Source of the DNA: Dentipellis sp. KUC8613
Taxonomy: Eukaryota; Basidiomycota; Agaricomycetes; Russulales; Hericiaceae
Direction of reading: 5' to 3'
Assembly: GCA_002286715.1 (NCBI GenBank)
Contig: NSJX01000009.1
Coordinates: forward strand, 63,966 to 127,965
DNA length: 64,000 nucleotides
The notes below the pieces were generated by a model. That model had not been told where the DNA came from and searched no databases. It saw only the letters and a list, made by a program, of their open reading frames with translations. The position numbers were made by a program, and so were the translations under genes. Shown in pieces: positions 1 through 12,660 of this stretch. Each line of letters starts with the position of its first letter. Positions within the stretch are counted from its first letter, which is position 1.

Positions 1-1625
<1,625 letters not shown>

Positions 1626-1700
1626 GTCTGCGACTTGGAAGTGACCAGAGGCGAGAGAGATACTCAGACAGACCTGCCGATTAATGGCCGCGCCTTTCAT

Positions 1701-1708
1701 CTTTTATA
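1701..1708 (-). promoter_or_regulatory. TATA box of the peroxidase gene
   Basis: TATAAAAG on the minus strand, 76 bp upstream of the peroxidase start codon at 1625; spacing fits a fungal core promoter. Confidence 0.55.
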
Positions 1709-3902
1709 CGAAACGACAAGGTAGGTCGGGCGTATACGTTCGAGCTCAAAGGGCCTGCCAAGAGATGGGTACCTGGCGGATGGCGAGAGGCTCGTTCTTC
1801 CAGTCCAATGGAGAGGATGACTTTGGGAAAATATGCCACATTGTGTCGACAGTGTGAACTGGTGCTTAGGACGGACGAGAGGGACCTTCAAATGCATGCC
1901 ATATGGAGGACAGAGGAAAGGCACCAGAGGCACGAGACATACGGTGCGAGGATGCGAGCCAAACGCATGGGGAACAAAGTTGAATAAACTGCAGCGGTGT
2001 TCGCTGAATTACTCGTACTGTCGGTCCCGAATCTGACAAGAGCTTGGCAAGGTAAAGTCCGTATAAATTACGTCCTCTGTACTATCGACACCAAGTGTTA
2101 ACATCCGCAGCACTGATAAAACATGAAAACGCACCATGCAGACATCACTTCCTCAAACTCTCCGAACGAGCGTCACCCAAGGACACCGGGCCCGGCAACT
2201 GAAGCGAGACCTTCATTATTTCCCATCAGATGAATATAGCCGTCGAAGTATCCGCCCGGTCACTGCATTATGGGAAGCTACTTGCCAATTTGAGGGACGA
2301 GCTAGCGTCATTGCGTGCTCTCGAGTCCCATGCGGTATTTTGCTGAGGCATTGGTATGCTGAGAAGCGGTCCCACAACCTCGGGAAAGGATTCGAGGCGA
2401 TGTGAGAGATTCTCGGATCTCCAGTCATATACTCATACGGCGACTAAGCAGTCAGAACAAGGGAGGCTTTAGTCGTGCAGAACCATGCCCCGGTGCCACT
2501 CGTGACGAACTCCTTAGACTCCGAGCTCGTAGCGCGTTTCAGGAGTGGAGCACGATCATTGGCCAGGTTCTGAATCAAGTAGCTAGTCAGGGTGTGAGCC
2601 ACCAGAAAATGTAAGAGATAGCTACCTCAACGCCGGCAATGTCATTTGCAATAGCCAGCCATCTTTCCATGGCATGCGGGCCCGAGAGGATATGTTCCAC
2701 GAGCATACAGCCGAGAAAAGGAGTCTTCTAAAGCAACAGTATGAGATAGCCAACTGCGACCCGCGAATCAGCTCTTCGCTAAAGGCGAACAGAATACGAG
2801 AAGACAGACCCACCGCTATAGAGGAACCGTGGTGCGAGAATGATCAGCACCGGCTACTGGCAAGCTCGACACCACCTATCCCTCCCGCCATGGCGCACAT
2901 GGTCACCTGAGCGCCCGCCGTGCACAACGCCCAAATAGCGTAAAGCGTTCATTGCGCATCGACATCGAAGACGACGCAGCGCGGTACAACGAGCACCCCA
3001 TCGCTTCCGAGCATGAGAACCTGAGAAGCGCACTATCACCGTCGAGGACGGTCGTCCACACCTCCGCTCCCTGGGAGCGCCTTCGTACCAGAAAGGCACC
3101 CCGGCTGCGACCAGCGCGACACCCCACATGCCGCGCGTCGAATTGCTGTGAAAATGATGACCGAAACGCCCCCGCGCGTGGATTTCCTCCCACTTCGCTG
3201 GGCGCGCCCCGAGTCCCGACGGGCACAGGCGGGCAGACACATCAGGAACGCGGACGTGATGTCGAGAACGTCTGCTGAGAAGCAGGGCTAGGGAAATGCC
3301 CCTGTCGGACCAAGGTGGTCGGTCACCGGAATGCTGCCTGCAGAGAACCCGGTATTTCCAAAACGTCTGTACAGTCAGACGTATGGCGCACTCACTTGGC
3401 ACTTTACTGTATGTTGAGGACCTGCCAATGGAGAGCATTCAGTAGGTAAGGCGCGCGAAAGACACGTCAAAGAGGTTGCGACTCGACAAGTTCGATCTCA
3501 CGAACGTAGGCGGCAATTGCCGCGTTCATATGGTCACTACATGGACATACAGATATCGTCTAGAGCACTTCACACTTTCAGTTCAGTCGGGTTTGAGAAA
3601 CACACAACAAGCATTCATCTTCCAAATCGTGGGTGCAATAAGCGGAACATGCATGTAAATGTGTGGGGAGCGTAAGGGGGTGAGTGGGGAGGTGGGGGGT
3701 GGGTGTGGCCGTGGTGATATGAAAAACTAAATGTGAATACAGTAAGAGTAGCGGTCATAGCGATGCAAGCGGTGCAGAGTACTTTTAAAACTCTAGATGA
3801 TCATGGCGTGGTGCGTGGTGCGGACGACGTAAGGAGGTAATAAGGTATGCGATAGCGAGACAGTGCAAAGGGAGAGAACGACAGAAAGAAAAGACGAGGA
3901 AC
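1709..3902. other. Unresolved interval, possible unrecognised split gene
   Basis: No family was recognised here. On the plus strand a TATAAAT-like site near 2062 is followed by ATG codons at 2124, 2136 and 2232, then coding-like stretches: a Leu/Glu-rich piece at 2232-2336, one containing TRDELLRLRARSAFQEW at about 2494-2610, and one at 2674-2910 (AEKRSLLKQQYEIANCDPR). Frames are open but I could not join them with convincing splice sites. The part 2880-3290 is CpG-rich and open on both strands, including a 194-codon minus frame with NSTRGMWGVALVAAGVPFW. The last part holds the 3' region of the Hsp70 gene and a G-run tract at 3664-3704. Confidence 0.25.
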
Positions 3903-6266
3903 TTAATCCTTCTTCTCCTCCTTCTTCTCCTCAGTGCTCTCCGAGGACGCTGCGTTCTCCGCGTTGCGCTTCTCGTAGACCTTCTGGAAGAGGCCGAGCG
4001 ACGCCTGCTGCGCCTCGTTGATCTTCTCGCGGATCTGGTCAGCGGTGACGGAGTCATCACCAGCCTGGCCCTTGGCAGAGAGCTCGCGGAGCTCAGCGAG
4101 GTGCTTCGAGACCTTGTCCTTCTCGCTAGCATCGAGCTGGTCCTTGAACTCGTTCATGGCTAGAGAACATCGAAGGTTAATTACTACGGATGATGACAGA
4201 GCGCAAACAGCGACTTACCCTTCTCGGTATCGGCGCAGACAGACTCAGCCTTGTTCGCCTCCTCAATGAGCTCACGGCGGGCCTTGTCGGACTCAGCGAA
4301 CTGCTCAGCGTCGGAAACCATGCGCTCAATGTCCTTGTCGCTAAGGCCAGACGAGGACGCGATGGTCATGGACTGGTCCTTGTTGGTGGCCTTGTCCTTG
4401 GCGTTGACGTGGACGATACCATCTAAACCGAAGGATGAGTCACGTAGCGAGAAACCCAGGGCGAAGACGTACCAGCATCGATGTCGAAGGTGATCTCGAT
4501 CTGGGGAACACCCTTGGGCGCGGGGGGGATACCGACAAGGTTGAAGTTGCCGAGGAGCTTGTTGTCGCGGACGAGCTCACGCTCACCCTGGTAGATCTTG
4601 ACCTCAATCGCGGTCTGGCCGTCAGCGGCGGTGGAGAAGACCTGCGACTTCTTGGTGGGGATCGTGGTGTTGCGGGAGATGAGCTTGGTCATGATACCAC
4701 CGAGGGTCTCAATACCGAGGGAAAGGGGAGTGACATCGAGGAGGAGGATGTCGGTGACGTTGCCAGCGAGGACACCGCCCTGGATCGAGGCACCGATGGC
4801 GACGGCCTCATCGGGGTTGACACCCTTCGAGGGCTCGCGGCCGAAGATGGTCTTGACGGTCTCGACGACACGGGGCATACGGGTCATACCACCGACGAGG
4901 ATGACCTCGTTGATATCAGACGCCTTGACACCGGCGTCAGCAAGCGCCTTCTTGCAGGGGTCGACGGTGCGCTGGATGAGGGGACCGGTCAAGCTCTCGA
5001 ACTGCGAACGGTTGAGCTTCGTGTTGATGTGCTTGGGGCCGGAAGCGTCCGCGGTGATGAAAGGAAGGTTGATCTCGGTCTGCGACGTCGACGAGAGCTC
5101 GATCTTGGCCTTCTCGGCCGCCTCACGGATACGCTGGATAGCCATGCGGTCGCCGCTGAGGTCGATGCCGGACTCCTTCTTGAACTCGCCAAGGATGTGG
5201 TTGAGGAGAACAATATCGAAGTCCTCACCACCGAGATGCGTGTCACCGTTGGTGGACTTCACTTCAAAGACACCCTTCTGCATCTCCAGGATGGAGATAT
5301 CGAAGGTTCCACCACCGAGATCGTAGACGGCAATGACGGAGTTGTCGTTGCGGTCAAGGCCGTAAGCGAGGGCAGCAGCGGTGGGCTCGTTGATGACACG
5401 AAGGACCTCCAGGCCAGCGATCTGACCGGCGTCCTTCGTCGCCTGACGCTGGGCATCGTTGAAGTAGGCAGGGACGGTGATGACGGCGTGGCTGGAGACG
5501 AGGTCAGACACCGCGCAGAAGGACCCCTTCGGAAACACTTACTTGACTTTCTTGTTCAAGAACTGCTCAGCAGTCTCCCGCATCTTCCCGAGAACCATTG
5601 ATGACAGCTCCTCGGCCGACTACAGAAACGGCTTAGTGTCGCGTAACTCTGAGAACACACGAAAGCCACGTACAAAAGTCTGCTCCTTGTTGTTGAACTC
5701 GACTTGAACAGCAGGTCGGCCATCAGGCTTCTTCACGATCTTGAAAGGCCTGGCGAAGGAATGAGACGGTGGAGACCGGAAGAAGACGGATGACGTACCA
5801 GTGCTTCGTGTCCTCCTTGACCTCCTTGTCCTCGAAACTACGACCAATCAACCGCTTGAAAGCGAAGACTGTGTTCTGGGGGTTGACAACCGCCTGACGC
5901 TTGGCCGGAAGACCGACCAGGCGCTCTCCGTGCTTGGTGAATGCAACCACGGACGGCGTCGTCCTTGCACCCTCCGCGTTCTCAATCACACGCGACGTCT
6001 TGCCCTCCATGACGGAGACGCACGAGTTCGTCGTACCCAAGTCAATACCGACGACGGGGCCTAGACGTGGCAGAACATGAGTATACGAGTAACAGCACAT
6101 AGGAGCTGTATGGGACGTACCGGAGACTTTCGAGTTCATGTTCCTGGCGATCATCGACCTCGGGAGGCCCTGTGCATTCGTTAGCATACCTAAAACATTG
6201 CCAACAACAACGACGAAAACATACAGCATATCTGCCAGTGCGCATAAGACGAGTAGCGGCGAGCAT
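3903..6266 (-). CDS. SSC1: Mitochondrial Hsp70 chaperone (Ssc1 type)
   Basis: Matrix Hsp70 that pulls precursors through the TIM23 channel and folds them, ATP-driven. Seven or more exons: 6225-6266 and 6121-6169 give an Arg-rich presequence ([14 protein letters not shown], then [11 protein letters not shown]), exon 3 from 6060 starts the ATPase domain with [20 protein letters not shown]. Further motifs: [67 protein letters not shown], then the linker [19 protein letters not shown] and substrate-binding domain. The C-terminus is a helical lid ending in a Lys/Glu-rich tail. Introns have GTACGT/GTAAGT donors. The gene is divergent from the kinase gene at 6534, and the shared 267 bp carries a heat-shock element. 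Family membership is certain; the DnaK-like, EEVD-free tail plus presequence support the mitochondrial call. Confidence 0.96.
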
Positions 6267-6368
6267 GATGAATGAGGTGGAAGGATGGAGAGACTCGCGT
6301 TGCGTGTCCGCGCCGAAATTTTGTCCTCACGCAGTCTCACGTAAGCACATCACGTGGAGTCTGATGTG

Positions 6369-6381
6369 GAATGTTCCAGAG
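6369..6381. promoter_or_regulatory. Heat-shock element upstream of mitochondrial Hsp70
   Basis: GAATGTTCCAGAG reads as three alternating 5-bp units (GAA, TTC, GAG) with one mismatch to the nGAAnnTTCnnGAAn consensus. It lies 103-115 bp upstream of the Hsp70 start, inside the divergent promoter. HSF1 binding is inferred. Confidence 0.5.
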
Positions 6382-6533
6382 GCGTGCCGGCGCGGCTTCC
6401 CCGCACTCCCGGCGTCTCCCGGCGTTAACGCTCGCCGACTTCACATGTCTTTCTATAACACCAAGCAGCTGCTGGCAAGGCAAATGTCATGATAAACCCG
6501 GGGTCTGCTGTTACCACCTTACCCTGAGCACCC

Positions 6534-8079
6534 ATGTCGTCGCCCCCCAAGAAAATCGGAGGAGAGGTAGGCGAGGTGCGCGCCAACATTGACGTCGACA
6601 AGCTCAACCAGTATTTGGCGGATAAAGTTCCGTCCGTAAGAACTCCCGTCGGTGTAAAGCAGTTCAAGGTATGCACACGTTGCGCTCGTCCAGCTTGCGT
6701 GCATTGGACCTAACAGGACTGCTAGTTTGGACAGGTTAGAAGAGATATCTTCATTTATACTGTGGTGAATAACACAAGTTACCGCAGTCGAATCCAACGT
6801 ACTTCCTGACAGATGCTTCGTGCGTTGCTCTCCCTGATTTATGACGTAGCATTGGTTGATTGTGTTCTGCAGAGGCACGAAGTTCGTGTTGCGGAAGAAG
6901 CCCGCTGGACAGCTTCTGTCAAAGACAGCACACCAAATAGAACGCGAATTCCGCATTCTGAATGCCATTCACCAACATAACACGAAACCGGATACCCCAC
7001 AGGACAAGCGCGTGCCTGTTCCGGAGCCCATCGTGCTCTGCGAAGATACGAGTATCATCGGGACACCGTTCTACATCATGGAGTTCCTGGAGGGACGCAT
7101 CTTCACCGACGTGCGGACGCCTGAAATCTCGGACAAGGACAAGAGAGAATGGTACGCCCTGTTCGCTGTCACGCGACAACACAATGCTCATGATACCCAA
7201 AATCCCCAGCTGGCTCGCCGCAATCCGCGCTCTCACCTCCCTCTCCTCGCTGGACCCCTTCGCGCTCGGCCTCGGCAACTTTGGACCCAATACGGCCTAC
7301 TACCCTCGCCAGATCAAGTCCCTCACGCGCGTGTCCGTTGCGCAGTCAGAAGCCGTCGACGTCGAGACGGGCAAGACGACAGGCATGATACCCCAGTTCC
7401 ACGAGCTCGTCGATTGGTACAAGAAGAACCTGCCCGATGAGAGCAAAATCGGCCTGCGCATCGTCCACGGCGACTACAAGCTCGACAACCTGATCTTCCA
7501 CCCGACGGAGAACCGCGTCATCGGGATCTTGGACTGGGAGCTGTGCACGTTGGGCAGTCCCGTGAGTGCATCTTTACCGCTACCACCCAGGGAGCAAGCT
7601 GACGTGTTTGTGTGTGTGTGCTTTGGTGATGGCAGCTCGCGGACCTCGCGAACCTGACGATGCCTTGGTCCATCGACTCAGCTCAGGTCAAAGCCTCGCT
7701 CGGCGACATCCAGCCGCAGACCGCGCTGCTGCTCAGCTTCAAGAACAGCCCCGATATTGCGCCCATCGCGCTGGAGGACCTCGAGCGCGAGTACTGCCGC
7801 CTCATGCACATCTCGTATCCCATCAACGAAATGAAGTTTGTGCGCAGCTGGATGGTATTCCGTGTACGTTCTCCCACTCCTTCTCGGGTTCCAGCATGCT
7901 TACCGTGGCTCGTGCAGCTCGCAATCATCTCGCAGGGCATCGCTGCGCGCTATGCGCGCCGCCAGGCCAGCTCGGAGCAGGCTGCTATCAACGTCTATAT
8001 ATACCCGATATTTGGACAGTGTGCGAAGGCCATCTTGGAGGACGAGGGCGTGCGGATCGGCGCTGCTGCGAAATTGTGA
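6534..8079 (+). CDS. APH-family kinase-like protein (ACAD10/ACAD11 N-terminal type)
   Basis: Small-molecule phosphotransferase of the aminoglycoside-phosphotransferase fold; ACAD10/11 kinase domains phosphorylate 4-hydroxy acyl-CoA substrates, and stand-alone fungal homologues lack the dehydrogenase domain, as here. Start 6534 gives an N-terminal segment ending KQFK, a 9-nt exon at 6726-6734 (FGQ), an exon from 6788 ([10 protein letters not shown]) and the nucleotide-binding stretch [10 protein letters not shown]. Further on: [11 protein letters not shown] (hinge), the catalytic loop [15 protein letters not shown], the metal-binding [19 protein letters not shown], and a helical C-terminus ending at 8079. 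About six introns, all GT-AG. All catalytic residues (HGD, DN, DWE) are present. Substrate is inferred only from the family. Confidence 0.88.
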
Positions 8080-8513
8080 GGCTCTGCCAGGAGGCGGCGG
8101 TCGGAATTTTGTTCGTATCTTACGCTTGCGATTTTTACTTGTACGCATTATCGAAGGATGGATCGAGGATATCGTTGATGGTATGATCGTCTTGAGTGTG
8201 GCTCGTTAGTCGAGTGCGAGAAATAAATAAGCATTTCGTGTTGAAACAAAATATTGGCGGCGACGCGTTTTGCCTGGAGCGACGCGACTTGTCAACTGCT
8301 TCGATCGCGCCGCGACGCGCTCCTGCATGAGTCTCGTCTTCAGTCGATGCTACAGCGGATCGCTTTCAGTCCTTTCTCATAGGGTCATAAGCAAAAGAGG
8401 TAAGCCAATTGCAACTGAAGACGAGATTCACTTCTCGATTTTACGCGTCAATGGAATTTCATTATTTTTTTTTGACAGCACTATACTGCCCCACAGGTAC
8501 CAGAAGGTCAATC

Positions 8514-9273
8514 ATGACAGATACTCCCGAAACATCGAAGAGTACAGATGACCAGAGCAGTAAGTATTTGCTACTTTCCTGCTAGACTGATCCACCAGAC
8601 ATGAATCATCGTAGATGTCGCTGCGAAGGACGATCCTGCTGCAGAGAAGCAGCCTCTTGTCATGCAGCTAATTGTCCGCAGAGATCTCCTAGACGTAAGC
8701 TCAAGCTGCCTCCGGAAATAACGTCTCGGCTAGACAGAGCTGAAGTATCAATTTTCTAGGCTGAAGGCTGGGGCGTAGGCCCGCTCATGGCGCAGGCCGC
8801 TCATGCAACAGCCGCCGTACGGAACGTCCTTGCTACCCAGTCACTATCTTACTGAGAGGGCGCTCAGGTCCTTCATGAGACTAGAGACCGTCCAGAGACG
8901 GTCGAATACCTACAGGACCTTCTGACCATGCGCAAGGTCAGTGCGTCCAACGCTCTGACACCCGGCGACCCAAATTCTGCTCACAAATAACATTCAATCT
9001 CGTTGATTTATATTTACAGGCTGTTCTCCAGGTCAGACTCTCTCTGAGCTTCCACTTCACAGTACATCCATAACTCGATGCCCGCAGACGCCCTCCTCAA
9101 CGACACTCGAAAAGCTCTCCACCCTGCTCAAAGCCGCCGACCCGCCGATCCCGCACCACCTCTGGATCGAGCAGCCCGAGAACGTGCCGACGTGCCTCGC
9201 GCTCGCGCCGAATCGCAGGGAGAAGCCGATCAGGAAGGCGCTGGACAAGTGCAGCTGTAGGTTGTGGAAGTGA
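8514..9273 (+). CDS. Peptidyl-tRNA hydrolase, PTRHD1-like
   Basis: Member of the PTH2-fold PTRHD1 group, proposed to release peptides from peptidyl-tRNA. Exons after the ATG at 8514 read: MTDTPETSKSTDDQS, then an exon with PLVMQLIVRRDLLD, one with AEGWGVGPLMAQAAHAT, one with LHETRDRPETVEYLQDLL and MRK, and the last giving LSTLLKAADPPIPHHLWIEQ and PENVPTCLALAPNR. The Q-x-x-x-R-x-DL, AQAAHA and HHLWIEQPEN blocks are the PTRHD1 hallmarks; length (about 150 residues) is normal. An upstream ATG at 8327 joins in frame by an intron at 8400-8496 and would add an Arg/Ser-rich, acid-free leader, so a mitochondrial isoform is possible. Five exons or more. Confidence 0.85.
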
Positions 9274-9870
9274 CGAACGACGATGGCACTGTTGCCGACT
9301 CGGATTCGGACTCGGACTCGGAGCATTGGCGAAGGTGCCTCCGGAGAAGTCGAGGTCGAGGACTGGGGTACTAGGTGTGTTTGTCATGCCCACGGTCGAG
9401 CTCAGAGTCACTGTTCACACCGGATCATGGATGGGGTAAGGCGCGAATTTGAATGGCGAGATGGTACGATACATTGTACAGCCCCGAGCGATCAGCTATG
9501 TTCATATGTACATGTTGCAGAGACCCGGAGGCCCTGCGTATCTGAATAGAGGGATATTGAGGGCTGATCGGAAAATTGCACTCGGAGCAGTGATACGGGC
9601 AGCCCTACAGCATACAGTGATGGTACATCTGTACATCCTGCTGTGCGCATCTGCGTCCGGATTCCGGAGCATCATGGTGGACTCCGAGTCTAAATCCAGC
9701 TGCAGACGTACAGCACTGCCCACATGCACTGGCAGACCTCGAACCGCAAACCAACGATATTTGATACATCCATTACAAGTTAGCTGACAAATGACAACAA
9801 GAGACTACACCAGGAGAAACCGAGACCATCGTGCATCATGGCCGAGAACGAGTACAAGGTGAAGGAGGGC
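9274..9870. other. Convergent 3' intergenic region
   Basis: Lies between the 3' ends of the PTRHD1-like gene (plus) and Hub1 (minus). It should hold both 3' UTRs. I see no further coding or repeat signal. Confidence 0.5.
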
Positions 9871-10282
9871 TTAGTACATCTCCAGACTCATGCCGTCGTG
9901 GATCTCGTAGTCCGCGAGCGTGATATGGTCCTTGTAGATGTTATACCTGCAAATTCAGAAAAACGACGAGGTGATCAGTAAGATCGGTGGGAGAGGAAAG
10001 GGAGAGGGGCGTACCATTTCTTGAGCTGGATCTTGGAGGGGTCGGTTCCGGTCTGGGCAGCAATGAGCTTCTTCAGGTCGCCTACTGTGTCATCTGGGCT
10101 GCACTTCACTCGGACTTTGGAGACATCGCGTATTGATCAGCGGGGGTTCGAGACTCGAAGACGAAGATGAGGAAACTGACCTTTACGGCCCAGACGATCA
10201 TTCGCGATAACCTAGTTGCGCCGAGCGTTAAAGAAGTGACAACGAGAGAATGAAAAGCGGGACATACCTCGATCAAAGCCAT
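9871..10282 (-). CDS. HUB1: Ubiquitin-like modifier Hub1/UBL5
   Basis: Splicing-associated ubiquitin-like protein that binds Snu66 and acts without classical conjugation. Four exons join to [63 protein letters not shown] and [11 protein letters not shown]. Length about 73 residues is typical. The first exon (10268-10282) has only 15 coding bases. The conserved KKWY and DYEIHDGM blocks are intact, but the protein stops after one Tyr where animal and yeast members I recall have a double Tyr plus one residue. Confidence 0.93.
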
Positions 10283-10713
10283 TATCTGAGATGCTGAGAG
10301 TTAGTGGAAGGAAGGACGGACGGCGAGCTTGGAGGTTTGTCGAAAGGAAGGCAAGAGAAGGGAATAGTTATGACGCGGCTAGATCTCAGATAACAAGTTG
10401 ATAAGATAAGATTCAGAAGCGCCCACATGACCCGTTCGCGTCTTAGTTCGGGTTGGAGACGGAGATTCAGAGCTTCCTTTCCCTCGCGACCCGAAGCTGA
10501 AGTCCTTCCGAGCACTCGGGAAGCAAAATAATAAGTTCATCATCATGGTCAGCGCGTCGTAAAACATTACAAATACAAAACACAGGCAATGTTCAACGTT
10601 CAGAAGTCGAATCGTACGGGTAACAGGTATCGCGGGGAATAGTTACGAAGGGTCATCTCGGTTTCGGTATAAACGATAAGGGTTCTCTGGGCTCCAAGCG
10701 CCACGTCAGAAGG
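10283..10713. other. Intergenic: Hub1 promoter and 3' end of PalI-like gene
   Basis: Both neighbours are on the minus strand. Nothing beyond the Hub1 5' region and the 3' UTR of the PalI-like gene is visible. Confidence 0.5.
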
Positions 10714-11685
10714 TTAGTATCCATAATACGGGTCGTAATAGTCGTCATATTTCCTGTAACGCAACCGACAGTTAATAGAGATTCAGGAATATTGGGGGGT
10801 TAGAGCAACGCACCTTCCGTAACCACAGCATCTGCACACTCTCGCGGAGAGCAGAATCACACACAGCCAGGTCACGGCGACGCCAGCCAGCACCATCCAC
10901 ACCCCATTCCCAAAGTCCACGCCCAAATTTGCGAACTCGGTGCCCTTCAGGCGGTCGCGCGCGATGATCACGAGTGCCAGATCCGCGGCGAGGACGACGG
11001 AGGAAACTATCGCGGTTACGATGCACGAGACGAGCGAGAGGATCCAGGTGAGGTTGTGGTATATGCAGCATGTGAGGAGGATGGGGAGGAGGGTGAGGAG
11101 GGATAGGCCGGCTGCGACGGGGTGCAGGACGAGGAGGACGGTGATGCCTTTCTCGACGATGTTCACCAGCTCTTGTTGGTTGTTTGTGAGGAAGGAGAGG
11201 ATCGACGGATCGAGGGTGTAGCCCAGCATTGGGCCGAGGCAATCGCCATTATTCGTAAATGCCGTCGGAGGATTTAGAGGACTATCGAGGGAACGTAAAT
11301 GTGCTGCTTCTCCCGCTGGTCAATTGACGCGCACGTACCTGGTTATACAAACTCCCCACACACCAAACCTCAACAAATCCCCAGTGCTCGTCGCGGGCTG
11401 CACACCAACAGGTGTCGCCTCAATTTGCAACAAGTATATAGGCTTGATAATCGGCAAGGATATTGCTACAAGAAGGAAGAGAACGAATGCAGAAAAGAGC
11501 AGGAATCCGGTGAATCCCGCATGGCGGCGACTGCTGCGCGAGTGGTGGTGATGGTGGTGCCGATGGTGGTAGCGCTCGTCCTCGTAGTACCGGCGACGGA
11601 AGCAGCGCATCGTGTATGGCAGCGCGGGAGTAAAGCTCGTCAAGCCTCTCTGCGGGGACCAGGAGGCAGCAGTGTCGTCTCCCAC
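10714..11685 (-). CDS. PalI/SUR7-family four-TM membrane protein
   Basis: Plasma-membrane protein of the claudin-like SUR7/Rim9/PalI group, members of which act in ambient-pH sensing or eisosome structure. A His-rich basic N-terminal segment (HHRHHHHHHSRSS) precedes TM1 (GFLLFSAFVLFLLVAISLPI), then the family signature LLRFGVWGVC in the loop. An intron (acceptor about 11279) joins to NGDCLGPMLGY, followed by TM2 (TVLLVLHPVAAGLSLLTLLP), TM3 (LSLVSCIVTAIVSSVVLAAD) and TM4 (GVWMVLAGVAVTWLCVILLS), Cys residues after TM4 and a short last exon ending YDPYYGY. The start could instead be the Met at about 11610, which lies directly before the basic stretch. The role in pH signalling is inference from the family. 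Confidence 0.85.
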
Positions 11686-12284
11686 CCATCGCGCTGCTAG
11701 ATATCAACTCGAACTCAAACTTCACCTAATTTGGAAGCATAGCCGCACGCTCGAGCTAGCCTACCACGGGATGCTGCGCACAGCAGACAGTGGCGTCAAT
11801 AGACGGCGATCTGCTCGGATCCTGTGTTCATGTACGTGCCAAGAGGTGGCCCTCTGAATAGTCGGGCGGAAGAAGAGAGACGAGTCTGCGGACGACCCGA
11901 TGTCCGACGTCGTTTGTCAAGCACATCCTCGAGTCGGAGTCCGGCGGGCAGAACGCGTCGACGCGCCGCGCCGCGACCCTGAAATTGTCCCCTTTTGGTT
12001 GTTTTTACGTACAAAAATCGAGCTGGATTGTCTTCAAGAACGTCGAGTACGATGAAAGGATCGCTGAGTTCAGATGATACGTTTGCTTCAGTGAATTCAG
12101 AAAATGAATTGAAGCAGGTAGTGGATCGACATATGAGAACTGAATAGTGATAAGGCTACAAATTTGTATGAGATGCCAGTGACCATGAGTAAAATGATAG
12201 ATATCCAGACTTCAGCTACATATAGTTTCATACAGAGCCCCAGAACTGCACCGCATCATCGAGAGGCGCGCACATCAGCCTTAC
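11686..12284. other. Intergenic region
   Basis: Upstream of the PalI-like gene and downstream of the small GPI protein gene, both on the minus strand. No gene, repeat or RNA recognised. Confidence 0.45.
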
Positions 12285-12660
12285 CTATAGGCCTATTAAC
12301 ACCACCATCATGACGGCGGCAAGAAAGGGAATTGAGTCGACGCGTACGCCAGACGCGTTATTGAGGTACCCGGAAGACCACCCAGTGCCATTGGTCTGAC
12401 ATGCAACAAGCATTCAATACCATCATTCTCAAAGACAGATATGCAACTTGGTACCCACCGGCTGAGCCTCTGCAACGACGAGATTACTCGCATTATTTGT
12501 GGTGGTGTAGACACCTGCAGTCGTGTCAACCGGCGTCGCCAGCGCTGGATTCGAGTCGGTAAGTCAAGCTTAATTTGAGAAGGGGAGAAGAAGACACACC
12601 GCCTGACGTCAATAAGACCACGATAAATATGAATAGCGGGAAAAGAAGCCGGAGATACAT
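12285..12660 (-). CDS. Small predicted GPI-anchored surface protein
   Basis: Not recognised as a named family. Three exons (12600-12660, 12459-12544, 12395-12285; introns 55 and 63 nt) join in frame to 85 residues. The N-terminus is a strong signal peptide, LRLLFPLFIFIVVLLTSG, ending in an ideal ALA-TP cleavage site that is created exactly by the first splice. The mature part is short and Thr/Asn/Ser-rich with N-glycosylation sequons (NAS, NGT, NAS). The C-terminus has small residues (NNASG) followed by a spacer and a hydrophobic tail, FLAAVMMVVLIGL, the layout of a GPI-addition signal. That two independent secretory signals appear only after splicing is good support. Mature protein would be about 40 residues, very small for a GPI protein. 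Confidence 0.6.

Noticed and set aside
4435..5601. 388-codon plus-strand frame across the Hsp70 gene
   Set aside because: Antisense shadow of highly codon-biased Hsp70 exons.
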